Shown here: piece by piece, positions 16,515 to 25,289 of the stretch
Layout of the letters: each line of letters begins with the position of its first letter
Numbering within the stretch: the stretch's first letter is position 1
DNA from: Collinsella sp.
GTDB taxonomy: Bacteria > Actinomycetota > Coriobacteriia > Coriobacteriales > Coriobacteriaceae
DNA: 64,000 nt
Assembly (NCBI GenBank): GCA_018368345.1
Contig: JAGZEK010000005.1
Span: forward strand, 62,001 to 126,000
Direction of reading: 5' to 3'
Notes under the pieces: model-generated
Told to the model about the DNA's origin: nothing
What the model saw: only the letters and a program-made list of their open reading frames with translations
Database searches by the model: none
Position numbers and translations under genes: made by a program

Positions 16515-16617
16515 CTGCCTCTCCTTTCACCTATCGCCGGGCGCAATTCTAATATCGTAAACGGTACCTTTTCCTCGGCAAGCGGCTCTTTTGCCGTCTC
16601 CGTTTTCGATAGTCGCT

Positions 16618-16670
16618 ATATTACGCTAAAGTGCCTGCTGTACAAGCGACAAATTCAAATTTCTGAAAAG
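16618..16670 (-). promoter_or_regulatory. Possible argG promoter and ArgR-like site
   Basis: On the minus strand, TTGTAC (16645-16640) and TAATAT (16623-16618) are 16 bases apart, a fair promoter about 100 bases upstream of the leader peptide. Just upstream, at 16650-16670, is an AT-rich TTTGAATTTG stretch like half of an ArgR box. Both are weak pattern matches. Confidence 0.35.
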
Positions 16671-16788
16671 TTTTTTCATTAGTTTGTGAATTGCAGTGCA
16701 AATACGCACCATTCCTGCGACAATACGCTCGGTTACTGGTTGATGGTTATAACGTCTGAAACAATTTCGAAACGAAAGGCGCGCTTTT

Positions 16789-17616
16789 ATGCAAACTTAC
16801 GAATCGGATACCAATATCGGAAACATTAAGATTCTCGCCGTCGACATGGACAAGACGCTGCTCACCGACGAGCGCGTGTTGCCGCAGGGTCTTGATGAGC
16901 GCCTGGACAAGCTCGCCGACGCCGGCATTGTATTCTGCCCCGCCAGCGGACGCCCTGCCCCCAAACTCGAGGAAATGTTCGAGAGCATTAAGAACCGCCT
17001 TGCTTTTTGTCCCGACAACGGAGCCTGCGTCATCTACCGCGGCAGCTATATCTATAAGAGCAACATCGATGTGGCGCTGTATCAGCAGGTGCTTGCTCGT
17101 GCCTCGGAGGACCCGCGCGCCGTTCCCGTCCTGTGCTGCTACGACGAGTTCTATGTGCTCGCCCGCGACCATCAGTACCACGACGAGATCAGCGTGTACT
17201 ACAACACGATCAACTACGTCGATAGCTTTGAGGGCATCGATTTCGAGTCCAACAAGATTTCGGTCTTTTTCCCTGCCTACGATGCCGAGCCCGCATTCCG
17301 CGAGACCTATAGCCCCGCGTTCTCGGATCAGCTCTACGTCACCAACGCTGGGCGCGAGTGGATCGACTTTATGAACCTGGGCGTCGACAAGGGCGCCGGC
17401 GTCGCGCACCTGTGCGAGCACCTGGGCATCGATATCGCCGACGCCGCCGCCGTGGGCGATACCTACAACGACATCCCCATGCTCGAGCGCGTCGGTCACA
17501 GCTTTATCGTGGACAATGCCGAGGAGCATATGAACGCGCATGCTAAGTGGCGCATTCCGAGCAACAACGACGGGGGCGTACTGACACTCATCGACGCCAT
17601 CTTGGCGGCTCGTTAA
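16789..17616 (+). CDS. HAD-superfamily (Cof-type) hydrolase
   Basis: A 275-residue Cof-type phosphatase with motif I VDMDKTLLTDE near residue 18, motif II CPASGRP near 50, a C2 cap domain, and motif IV VGDTYNDIPMLE near 223. Such enzymes dephosphorylate sugar phosphates or flavin/PLP-related compounds; the substrate cannot be named. The ATG at 16789 follows GAAAGG. The gene is divergent from the argG leader and ends in a good terminator at 17691-17730. Confidence 0.88.
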   Translation: MQTYESDTNIGNIKILAVDMDKTLLTDERVLPQGLDERLDKLADAGIVFCPASGRPAPKLEEMFESIKNRLAFCPDNGACVIYRGSYIYKSNIDVALYQQVLARASEDPRAVPVLCCYDEFYVLARDHQYHDEISVYYNTINYVDSFEGIDFESNKISVFFPAYDAEPAFRETYSPAFSDQLYVTNAGREWIDFMNLGVDKGAGVAHLCEHLGIDIADAAAVGDTYNDIPMLERVGHSFIVDNAEEHMNAHAKWRIPSNNDGGVLTLIDAILAAR

Positions 17617-17690
17617 CGGGGCTCGTCGGACCCGGCCGGGCGCCAAGATGGCGTCTTGAGTGTCTAGATACTTAGCTGAAATGATTTGAG

Positions 17691-17733
17691 CAGAGGGGAG
17701 CTCCTTGTTGGGAGGGGCTCCCCTCTGTTTTGG
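17691..17733 (+). terminator. Terminator of the Cof-type hydrolase gene
   Basis: CAGAGGGGAGC pairs with GCTCCCCTCTG and is followed by TTTTGG. Confidence 0.85.
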
Positions 17734-17739
17734 TTACTG

Positions 17740-17779
17740 TGGGACAAATTAATCAGTAGTGTTTGTCCCAAATCTTAAG
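17740..17779. repeat. 40-bp palindromic element, copy B
   Basis: Same element as at 5693-5732: TGGGACAAATTAATCAG, five variable bases, TTTGTCCCAAATCTTAAG. It lies between the convergent HAD and polA genes, just beyond the HAD terminator. Confidence 0.8.
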
Positions 17780-17827
17780 TATGTGGGGGCTTGCGTCTTG
17801 GGCGAGCTTGCCTTACGGAGTGCTTCC

Positions 17828-20572
17828 CTATTTCGCGTCGGCCCAGGTTATGCCGGTGCTGGCTTCGGCGATCAACGGTACGCGGAGGTCTACGACGTGT
17901 TCCATGACGTCGCGGACCATGGTGGTTAGGCGCTCGACTTCGTTGACGGGGCACTCAAAGTCCAGTTCGTCGTGTACCTGCAAGATCATGTGGGCGGCAA
18001 AACCCTCTTCTTCCAGGCGGCGGCTTACGCGGGCCATGGCGATCTTGATGATGTCGGCGGCGGTGCCCTGCATGGGGTGGTTCATGGCCGTGCGCTCACC
18101 AAAGCCGCGGAGCTGTGGGTTTTTGGCCTTGAGCTCGGGAATATGGCGTCTGCGGCCATACATGGTCTCGGCATAGCCCGTCTGCTTGGCTCGCGCCACC
18201 ACATTGTCGAGGAACGTGCGCACGCCCGGGTAGGCCTCGTAGTAGCGATCGATCATATCGCGCGCCTCGGCCATCGAGATGTGCAGCGACTGCGACAGAC
18301 CATAGGCCTGCTGACCGTACACGATGCCAAAGTTCACGGCCTTGGCGCGGCTACGCAGGTCGGGTGTCACCTCGGACACCGGCACGCCAAATACGCGCGC
18401 GGCCGTCTCGGCATGGAAGTCCTCGCCCTCGTTGAAGGCGCGCACCAGGTGCTCGTCACCCGAAAGATGCGCGAGCAGGCGCAGCTCGATCTGCGAGTAG
18501 TCCACCGCCAAAAAGACGCTGCCCTCGCCCGCCGAGAACGCCGTCTTGACGGTACGCCCCAGCTCCGAGCGCGTCGGAATGTTTTGCAGATTGGGGTCGC
18601 TCGAAGACAAACGCCCCGTCGCGGTGATGGTCTGGTTGTACGTGGTGTGCACACGCCCGTCACCACGGCGCAGCGGGCCCAGCGTGTCCAGATAGGTCGA
18701 CTTAATCTTGGACTTCTCACGCCAGTCCAAAATCAGGCGCACGATCTCGTGGTCGCGGGCAAGGTCGCTCAGCACCTTGGCGTTGGTCGAATAGTAGCCG
18801 CGCTTGGTCTTTTTGAGGCCCTTGGTCGGAAGTCCCATAACATCAAACAGCACGTGCGAGAGTTGCATGGGGCTGCCGATGTTAAAGGTCTCGTCGCCGG
18901 CCAGGTCGCGAATGCTGCGCTCGACATCGGCAATCTGGGTCGCCAGGCCCTCGGACAGACTGTGCAGGCGGTCGGGGTCCACGAGCATGCCCGCGCGCTC
19001 CATCTTGGCAAGCACCGGCACGAGCGGCATCTCGATCCCATCGAACACGTTGGCGGCGTTCTCGCGGGCCATGCGGTCACGCAGCGGTGCAACCAGCGCC
19101 AGCGTCAAGGCCGCCGTGCGAGCGGCGGGCGCAGGAGCGTCCTCGCCAGCACCCTCTGCGCCGCGCGCCGCAGGCAGCGCCATCTGCAGATACGTATCGG
19201 CCAGATACACCTCGTCAAACTCGGAGCGGTCGGAATCCAACAGGTAGGCGGCAACAACGGTATCGAAGATGCGCGTGGAATCGACTGCCAGCGGATCCAT
19301 GAGCTCGAGCTCAGAAGAATCGATGGGCGAAAGCTCATGCAGAAGCGCCTTCATATCCGGGCTCGCCACACGGCCTTCCATAAACAGACGCGCGAGCACG
19401 CCGGCAATCACGCCGTGGGCGAAGTTGAAGCCCTCAACCTCAGCCGCCGCACCGCTGTCGCCCTCCTCGAGCGCAAACAGGCCCTTGGACGTCGCCAACC
19501 ACAGCGTGCGCGTCAGCCCAAAGAGCGCGCCCTCTTCCTTGTCATCGTCCACCACGGCGGCGACCCACTCGCCGGCATCAATCACGCGGGAGACCTCAGC
19601 CGCAACGGCACCAAGCGCGCCAGCATCGCCGGCGGCTGCGCGCAAAACGGCGGGAATCTCAAACGTGCTGGCAGCTGCCCCGCCCTCGCCGCCGATCAGC
19701 GCCAAGAAACAGTTCTGTATGGCGGTGATACCAAGCGTGCCCAGCGCCGCGGAAACCTCATCGGCGGAAAACGCCGGGAAGGACGTCGCCTCAAAATCGA
19801 GCTCAACGGGTGCATCGGTGCGGATGGTCGCCACCTTACGGCTCAGCAGCGCGTCGTCGATGTGTGCGCGCAGGTTTTCTCCCATCTTGCCCTTGACCTC
19901 GTCAGCATGCGCGATGACCTCGTCAAGGCTGCCGTACTGCGCGATGAGCGCACTCGCCTTTTTGGGGCCGATGCCCGGTACGCCGGGAATGTTGTCCGAC
20001 GTATCGCCCTTCAGACCGTAAAAATCGGGCACGAGCGCCGGCGTGATGCCGTGATACAGGTCGTCCACGCTCTCGGGCGTCATGATCGCCACGTCGGACA
20101 GGCCCTTGCGAGTCGAGACCACGTTGACGTGCTCGGTCACGAGCTGATACATGTCGCGGTCGCCGGTCACCAGCAGCATGTCGCAGCCGGCCTCCTCGCC
20201 CAGGCGCGCCATGGTTCCCAGGATATCGTCGCCTTCCCAGCCCTCGGACTGCAAAATGGGCACGTTGAGCGCGGCGAGCAGCTCCTTGATCATGGGGAAC
20301 TGCGCGTGCAGGTCGGGGTCCATGGGCGGGCGCTGCGCCTTGTACTGCGGCAGCATCTCCATACGCACGCGCGGCTTGCCCTTGTCAAACGCCACGACAA
20401 CGCCGTCGGGATTAAAGGCATCGATCATCTTGAGGAACATGTTCAGAAAACCAAAGATCGCGTTGGTGGGGCGACCGTCCGGCGCGTTCATGGTCGGCGG
20501 CACGGCGTGGAAGGCGCGATGCATGAGCGAGTTGCCGTCGATGACGGCAAAGGTACGGCGCTTTTCAGACAT
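17828..20572 (-). CDS. polA: DNA polymerase I
   Basis: A 914-residue PolA. The N-terminal 5'-3' exonuclease domain spans about 1-290 (IDGNSLMHRAFHA; GDRDMYQL; GVPGIGPKKAS). The middle domain (about 300-510) shows no DxE exonuclease motif, so proofreading is probably lost. The polymerase domain has DYSQIELRLLAHLSGDE, KAVNFGIVYGQQAYGLS and the catalytic VHDELDFE near the C-terminus. It acts in Okazaki fragment maturation and repair. The ATG at 20572 follows GAGGTATTC. It is transcribed divergently from the M18 peptidase gene. Confidence 0.95.
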   Translation of the reverse strand: MSEKRRTFAVIDGNSLMHRAFHAVPPTMNAPDGRPTNAIFGFLNMFLKMIDAFNPDGVVVAFDKGKPRVRMEMLPQYKAQRPPMDPDLHAQFPMIKELLAALNVPILQSEGWEGDDILGTMARLGEEAGCDMLLVTGDRDMYQLVTEHVNVVSTRKGLSDVAIMTPESVDDLYHGITPALVPDFYGLKGDTSDNIPGVPGIGPKKASALIAQYGSLDEVIAHADEVKGKMGENLRAHIDDALLSRKVATIRTDAPVELDFEATSFPAFSADEVSAALGTLGITAIQNCFLALIGGEGGAAASTFEIPAVLRAAAGDAGALGAVAAEVSRVIDAGEWVAAVVDDDKEEGALFGLTRTLWLATSKGLFALEEGDSGAAAEVEGFNFAHGVIAGVLARLFMEGRVASPDMKALLHELSPIDSSELELMDPLAVDSTRIFDTVVAAYLLDSDRSEFDEVYLADTYLQMALPAARGAEGAGEDAPAPAARTAALTLALVAPLRDRMARENAANVFDGIEMPLVPVLAKMERAGMLVDPDRLHSLSEGLATQIADVERSIRDLAGDETFNIGSPMQLSHVLFDVMGLPTKGLKKTKRGYYSTNAKVLSDLARDHEIVRLILDWREKSKIKSTYLDTLGPLRRGDGRVHTTYNQTITATGRLSSSDPNLQNIPTRSELGRTVKTAFSAGEGSVFLAVDYSQIELRLLAHLSGDEHLVRAFNEGEDFHAETAARVFGVPVSEVTPDLRSRAKAVNFGIVYGQQAYGLSQSLHISMAEARDMIDRYYEAYPGVRTFLDNVVARAKQTGYAETMYGRRRHIPELKAKNPQLRGFGERTAMNHPMQGTAADIIKIAMARVSRRLEEEGFAAHMILQVHDELDFECPVNEVERLTTMVRDVMEHVVDLRVPLIAEASTGITWADAK

Positions 20573-20738
20573 ATTGAATACCTCGCTTTGGGCTGGGCAC
20601 GGTTTGCTCACACCAGTTTACACGCTCCCCGCCCCGCGGCCACCGCACATCAGGCTTCCCTGCCGCCGCGGGCCCGCGCGTGATACGATGGCTCACGGTA
20701 CATCAACCAGCACGATCGATCCGAAAGGAGCCTGCGTC

Positions 20739-22136
20739 ATGGAGCGTCCCAGCGCATGGAAAAAGTACACGCCACAGCAGATCGAGGAGCTCGAGGAGCT
20801 TTGCCGCGGCTATAAGCAGTTTTTGAGTGAGAACAAGACCGAGCGCCTGTGCGTCAAGGCCGGTATCAAGATGGCCGAGGAGGCGGGCTACGTCAATCTG
20901 GAGACCGTGATCGCCGAGGGCCGCGCGCTCAAGGCCGGCGACAAGGTGTACGCCGCCAACCACGGCAAGGACCTCATGCTCGTCAACCTGGGCACCGCCC
21001 CGCTCGAGCAGGGCTTTAACATCCTGGGCGCCCACGTGGACTCGCCGCGCCTGGACCTCAAGCAGAACCCCGCCTTCGAGGCCGGCGACATGGCTTATCT
21101 CGACACGCACTACTATGGCGGCGTCAAGAGCTACCACTGGGTCGCTTCCCCGCTCGCACTCGTGGGCGTCATCTGCAAAAAGGACGGCACCACCGTCGAC
21201 ATCAACATCGGCGACAAGGCCGACGACCCGGTCTTTACCATCTCCGACCTGCTGATCCACCTCTCGAGTGAGCAGATGGCCAAGCCCGCCAAGGACGCCG
21301 TCGACGCCGAGATCCTCGACGTGATCGTGGGCGGCCGCCCCGTCAAGTTTGACGAGGACGACAAGGACGCTCCCAAGGAGCCCGTCAAGCAGATGTTCCT
21401 GGATATCCTCAAGGAGCAGTACGACGTCGAGGAGGAGGACTTCCTCTCCGCCGAGATCGAGGTCGTGCCCTCCGGCCCCGCCCGTGACATGGGCCTCGAC
21501 CGCTCCATGATTCTGGGCTATGGCCACGACGACCGTGTCTGCGCCTATCCGTCCATGCTCGCCCAGATCAACGTCGCCAACGTGGAGCGCACGAGCATCA
21601 CACTCATCGTCGACAAGGAGGAGATCGGTTCCGTGGGTGCCACCGGCATGACGAGCCGCTTCTTCGAGAACACCGTCGCCGAGATCATGACGCTCGCCGG
21701 CGAGGATAGCCCGCTGGCCCTGCGCCGCGCGCTCGCCCGCAGCCGCATGCTCTCCTCCGACGTGTCCGCCGGCTTCGACCCGGGCTACGCCGGCAAGTTC
21801 GAAACCAAGAACGCAGCCTTTATGGGTCGCGGCCTGTGCTTTAACAAGTACACGGGCAGCCGCGGCAAGGGCGGCTCTAACGACGCCGACGCCGAGTATG
21901 TGGCCCTCATCCGCGACATCATGGACGAGGCCGGCGTGGACTTCCAGACCTGCGAGCTCGGTCGCGTCAACGCGGGCGGCGGCGGCACCATCGCATACAT
22001 CATGGCTAAGTACGGCATGAACGTCATCGACTCTGGCGTTGCCGTCCTGTCCATGCACGCCCTGTGGGAGGTCGCCAACAAGGCCGATATCTACGAGGCC
22101 TATCGCGGCTACAAGGCCTTCATCGAGCGCGCGTAA
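20739..22136 (+). CDS. M18 family aminopeptidase (aspartyl aminopeptidase type)
   Basis: A 465-residue M18 zinc aminopeptidase. Metal-ligand motifs are visible: GAHVDSPRLDLK near residue 91, DKEEIGS near 292 (catalytic Glu pair), and VLSMHALWE near the C-terminus with the last His ligand. M18 enzymes remove acidic or neutral N-terminal residues from peptides in the cytoplasm. The length is the usual one. The ATG at 20739 follows GAAAGGAG. The gene is followed by a 65-bp inverted repeat and then yaaA on the same strand. Confidence 0.9.
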   Translation: MERPSAWKKYTPQQIEELEELCRGYKQFLSENKTERLCVKAGIKMAEEAGYVNLETVIAEGRALKAGDKVYAANHGKDLMLVNLGTAPLEQGFNILGAHVDSPRLDLKQNPAFEAGDMAYLDTHYYGGVKSYHWVASPLALVGVICKKDGTTVDINIGDKADDPVFTISDLLIHLSSEQMAKPAKDAVDAEILDVIVGGRPVKFDEDDKDAPKEPVKQMFLDILKEQYDVEEEDFLSAEIEVVPSGPARDMGLDRSMILGYGHDDRVCAYPSMLAQINVANVERTSITLIVDKEEIGSVGATGMTSRFFENTVAEIMTLAGEDSPLALRRALARSRMLSSDVSAGFDPGYAGKFETKNAAFMGRGLCFNKYTGSRGKGGSNDADAEYVALIRDIMDEAGVDFQTCELGRVNAGGGGTIAYIMAKYGMNVIDSGVAVLSMHALWEVANKADIYEAYRGYKAFIERA

Positions 22137-22150
22137 CCAACCCTTCATCA

Positions 22151-22215
22151 GTTGCGGTGAAATACAGACTAACCTGGCCCATAAACGGCCAAAACAGACC
22201 GTATTCCACCGCAAC
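22151..22215. repeat. 65-bp inverted repeat element, copy 2 (GTTGCGGTG ends)
   Basis: Ends GTTGCGGTGAAATA and its near complement TATTCCACCGCAAC, arms of about 20 with a few mismatches that keep pairing largely intact. It lies between the M18 peptidase gene and yaaA, 24 bases before the yaaA start, so it could be part of the yaaA leader. Confidence 0.8.
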
Positions 22216-22239
22216 TTCCTTTTTGGCAGAGGAGAGTCC

Positions 22240-23049
22240 ATGCTGCAGGTCGTCATTTCGCCCGCCAAGCAGATGCGCGCGGCCCAAGATGCTTTTGAAG
22301 TCCTGGGCATCCCACCCTTTGCGCGCGAGACGGCTCGCCTCCACCGCGCACTGCTAGATATCGAGCGGAATGAAGGCAGCGGCGGCCTGCAGGCGCTATG
22401 GAACGTGAGTGACAAACTGCTGGGGCCTTGCCTCAACACCCTGCATGAGTTCGGGCCCATCCTGAAAAACGGCGATCTCGACAATCCCGCACTCGCCTGT
22501 CACCTCTCCCCTGCCGTCATGTCCTACCACGGCATTCAATACCAGAGCATGGCGCCCGAGGTGATGGATTCCGCGCAGCTCGCATGGCTGCAAAGCCACC
22601 TGTGGATCCTCTCTGGCCTCTACGGGTGCGTTCGCCCCTTTCATGCCGTCGAACCATATCGGCTGGAAATGGGCGCGAAGCTCGCCGTTGACGATGCCCC
22701 AGACCTCTACGCGTTTTGGAGCGACAAGCTCGCGCGGGCTATCGCCCCGGCAGGCTCAAACACCACGATCGTCAACCTCGCCAGCGTAGAGTACGCCAAA
22801 GCCGTTCTGCCCCATCTCGCGGGCGACGCCACGGTCGTCACGTGCCTCTTTGGCGAAGGCATCCGCAACGGCAAGCCCATCCAGCGCTCGACCGCCAGCA
22901 AAAAGGCACGTGGTTCCATGGTGCGCTGGATGGCAGAAAACAAGCTCGAGGATGTAAGCGGGCTCACCGCGTTTGACGTTGGTTATCGTCACTTTCCCGA
23001 GCTTTCAAATAAGAACACTTTGGTCTTCCTGAACGAACAGACCTTGTAG
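22240..23049 (+). CDS. yaaA: YaaA family peroxide-stress protein (DUF328/UPF0246)
   Basis: A 269-residue YaaA homologue: it begins MLQVVISPAKQM (family start I-x-SPAK-M), with YHGIQYQ, LSGLYGCVRPF (family motif SGLYG-x-LRP), and a C-terminal GYRHFPELSNKNTLVF. In E. coli YaaA lowers free iron and so limits oxidative damage; it binds DNA. The ATG at 22240 follows GAGGAGAG. The 65-bp inverted repeat just upstream may influence its expression. Confidence 0.9.
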   Translation: MLQVVISPAKQMRAAQDAFEVLGIPPFARETARLHRALLDIERNEGSGGLQALWNVSDKLLGPCLNTLHEFGPILKNGDLDNPALACHLSPAVMSYHGIQYQSMAPEVMDSAQLAWLQSHLWILSGLYGCVRPFHAVEPYRLEMGAKLAVDDAPDLYAFWSDKLARAIAPAGSNTTIVNLASVEYAKAVLPHLAGDATVVTCLFGEGIRNGKPIQRSTASKKARGSMVRWMAENKLEDVSGLTAFDVGYRHFPELSNKNTLVFLNEQTL

Positions 23050-23089
23050 GACCACCGCTACTTTTGAATGTGCTGCCCAGGCACGGCGT

Positions 23090-23605
23090 CTATTCCGCCA
23101 AGCCGTCGGCTTTGGCAACTTCGTTTGTCGAGCCGTCCTGATAGGTAATCTTGACATGCTCCACCTCGGACACCGCAACACCCGTCGGGGGCTCCAAGCG
23201 CCATTCCGTCAGCGCGATATCCATAGTCGTAGGCACGTCGCCCTGATTCTTGAGCTTCACCGTCAGCGTTTTGAGCGCCGCATCATACGTCACGCGTTCG
23301 ATTTCCTCACCAGGAATAGACCCACCGCTCAGCTGAAGCTGGACAAATCCATCGCGCGAATACCAATAGTCGCCCGGCGCGGCAACGGTATTGCCGCCCG
23401 TAACCTTCACCGTCATGATCGGCAGGGCATCGTCGGCCTCGAACTCCCATGCAGCGCCGCCGTGACCGCCAAACGTCCAGATACAAAAGGCAATCACCAG
23501 CACGGCAAGCACCGCAAAACCAATCGCGACAAGGCCATGGTGCGCACGGCTTTCCTCGGCCGATACATCCCATTGCGCCTCTCGATATAGATGCTTGTCT
23601 TCCAT
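23090..23605 (-). CDS. Hypothetical single-pass membrane protein
   Basis: A 171-residue protein with a short charged N-terminus, one membrane helix (about 25-46, AIGFAVLAVLVIAFCIW) and an extracytoplasmic region of about 120 residues containing KVTGGNTVAAPGDYWYSRDG and beta-rich segments. No family was recognised; the domain could be an Ig-like or FxLYD-type fold, which is a guess. The ATG at 23605 follows GGGGAGG. A longer frame running to 24892 is only the shadow of thiC. It is divergent from the thiC riboswitch. Confidence 0.65.
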   Translation of the reverse strand: MEDKHLYREAQWDVSAEESRAHHGLVAIGFAVLAVLVIAFCIWTFGGHGGAAWEFEADDALPIMTVKVTGGNTVAAPGDYWYSRDGFVQLQLSGGSIPGEEIERVTYDAALKTLTVKLKNQGDVPTTMDIALTEWRLEPPTGVAVSEVEHVKITYQDGSTNEVAKADGLAE

Positions 23606-23677
23606 GTTCGCCTCCCCACAGGCACGCTCGTTAGGCCAATCGTACCCATTCGAGCTATACTTGAGCCCATTACATAA

Positions 23678-23772
23678 ACGGGGAGCTTGCAGGACAGGAC
23701 GGCAGGCTGAGACTGGGCGCGCCCGCCCTGACCCGCAAACCTGATATGGGTAATGCCAACGAAGGGAGCCGT
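23678..23772 (+). promoter_or_regulatory. TPP riboswitch (THI element) upstream of thiC
   Basis: The conserved core is present: CGGGGAGC at the 5' side, GGCTGAGACTGGG (23705 on), GCCCTGACCC, then AACCTGATATGGGTAATGCC (23738-23756) and CGAAGGGAG. The 3' end overlaps the ribosome site of thiC (AAGGGAG), so ligand binding probably blocks translation start. A TATACT -10 box lies at 23656-23661. Confidence 0.95.
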
Positions 23773-23776
23773 GCCA

Positions 23777-25111
23777 ATGAGCACACAGACCGAGCCCAAG
23801 CTCGTCACGCAAATCGACTTCGCCCGCGCCGGGCAGATCACGCCGCAGATGAAGGAAGTCGCCGAGCGCGAGCATCGCGACCCCGAGTACATCCGCGAGC
23901 GCGTGGCCGACGGCCGCATCGCCATTCCCGCCAACATCGTGCACATCAAAAAAGGCATGCGCGCCTTTGGTGTCGGCGAGGGCCTGTCTACTAAGGTCAA
24001 CGTCAACCTGGGCATCTCGGGCGATAAAGCCGATGCCGCCGAGGAATGGAAGAAGGTCAAGATCGCCGAGGACTTTGGCGCCGACGCCATCATGGACCTT
24101 TCCAACTCGGGCAAGACGCGCCAGTTCCGCCAGCAGCTCATCGACGAGACGCCGCTCATGGTGGGCACCGTCCCCATGTACGACGCCATCGGCTACATGG
24201 AAAAGCCGCTGGTCAAGCTTACCAAGGATGACCTGTTCGAGGTCGTGCGCGCGCACGCCGAGGACGGCGTGGACTTTATGACCATCCACTGCGGCATCAA
24301 CAAGTCGGTCACCAAGACCTTTAAGGAGACCGGCCGCTTGATGAACATCGTGAGCCGCGGCGGCTCGCTGCTGTTTGGCTGGATGGAGGTCACCGGCAAC
24401 GAAAACCCCTTCTACGAGTACTTTGACGAGCTGCTCGAGATTTGCCACGAGTACGACGTGACGATTTCGCTCGGCGACTCCTGCCGCCCGGGCTGCCTCT
24501 ACGACTCCAACGACGCCACCGAGACCGCCGAGATGATCGAGCTGGGCAAGCTGTGCAAGCGCGCTTGGGCCGCCGGCGTCCAAGTCATGGTCGAGGGCCC
24601 GGGTCACATGGCGCTCGACGAGATCGCCGCCAACATGAAACTGCAGAAGCGCCTGTGCCACAACGCCCCGTTCTATGTGCTCGGGCCGCTGGTGACCGAT
24701 ATCGGCGTGGGTTACGACCACATCACCGCCGCCATCGGCGGCGCTATCTCCGCCAGCTCCGGCGCCGACTTCCTGTGCTACGTGACGCCGGCCGAGCACT
24801 TGTGCCTGCCCAACGCCCAAGACGTGCTCGATGGCCTCATGGCCACCAAGATCGCCGCGCACGCCGCCGATATCGCCAAGAAGGTGCCGCACGCCCGCGA
24901 CATGGACGACAAGATGGGCCAGGCACGCCGCAAGCTCGACTGGGACTCCATGTGGAAGTGCGCGCTCGACCCGGTCACCGGTAAGAAGCGCTACGAGGAG
25001 TCCCCCGCCGCCACCGAGGGCACCTGCACCATGTGTGGCAAGATGTGCGCCGTCCGCACCGTCAACAAGGTGTTCGAGGGTACGACGATCGATCTCGGCA
25101 TGGAGGACTAA
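23777..25111 (+). CDS. thiC: Phosphomethylpyrimidine synthase
   Basis: A 444-residue ThiC of the short type. Motifs: DLSNSGKTR, VGTVPMYDA, the substrate site EGPGHM, and the C-terminal cysteine cluster CTMCGKMC that holds the 4Fe-4S cluster for radical SAM chemistry. It converts aminoimidazole ribotide to HMP-P, the pyrimidine part of thiamin. The start at 23777 (MSTQTEPK) lies behind the riboswitch-controlled AAGGGAG. thiD follows after a terminator and own promoter, so the two genes form a thiamin locus. Confidence 0.97.
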   Translation: MSTQTEPKLVTQIDFARAGQITPQMKEVAEREHRDPEYIRERVADGRIAIPANIVHIKKGMRAFGVGEGLSTKVNVNLGISGDKADAAEEWKKVKIAEDFGADAIMDLSNSGKTRQFRQQLIDETPLMVGTVPMYDAIGYMEKPLVKLTKDDLFEVVRAHAEDGVDFMTIHCGINKSVTKTFKETGRLMNIVSRGGSLLFGWMEVTGNENPFYEYFDELLEICHEYDVTISLGDSCRPGCLYDSNDATETAEMIELGKLCKRAWAAGVQVMVEGPGHMALDEIAANMKLQKRLCHNAPFYVLGPLVTDIGVGYDHITAAIGGAISASSGADFLCYVTPAEHLCLPNAQDVLDGLMATKIAAHAADIAKKVPHARDMDDKMGQARRKLDWDSMWKCALDPVTGKKRYEESPAATEGTCTMCGKMCAVRTVNKVFEGTTIDLGMED

Positions 25112-25202
25112 CTCGTCACCGGAGCCACAATCAGTAACATGGTGTTCGTCAATTGTTGACGTGTGAACATTTGCTTACATTTGCGTAAAGATTGCATCGC
25201 CC

Positions 25203-25243
25203 GCCCGGGTTCGACATAGAGTCGGCCCGGGCATCTTTATAAT
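25203..25243 (+). terminator. Hairpin after thiC overlapping a -10 box for thiD
   Basis: GCCCGGG pairs with CCCGGGC (25203-25232), extended by GAC/GTC, followed by ATCTTTAT: a modest terminator for thiC. The next bases include a perfect TATAAT (25238-25243), a likely -10 box for thiD. A small palindrome CGTCAATTGTTGACG lies upstream at 25148-25162. Confidence 0.6.
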
Positions 25244-25289
25244 GCTGGCTTAAAGACCCATTTGATTCCGACCGAACAAGGGAGCAAAC

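Noticed and set aside
16371..16682. 103-codon plus-strand frame in the argG leader
   Set aside because: Starts at a GTG with no ribosome site and lies antisense to the better supported leader peptide and terminator.
17972..20683. 903-codon plus-strand frame opposite polA
   Set aside because: Antisense shadow of polA; composition (Arg/His/Gly-rich) typical of reversed GC-rich genes.
23090..24892. 600-codon minus-strand frame covering thiC
   Set aside because: Only the last 171 codons (from 23605) form a real gene; the rest is the shadow of thiC.
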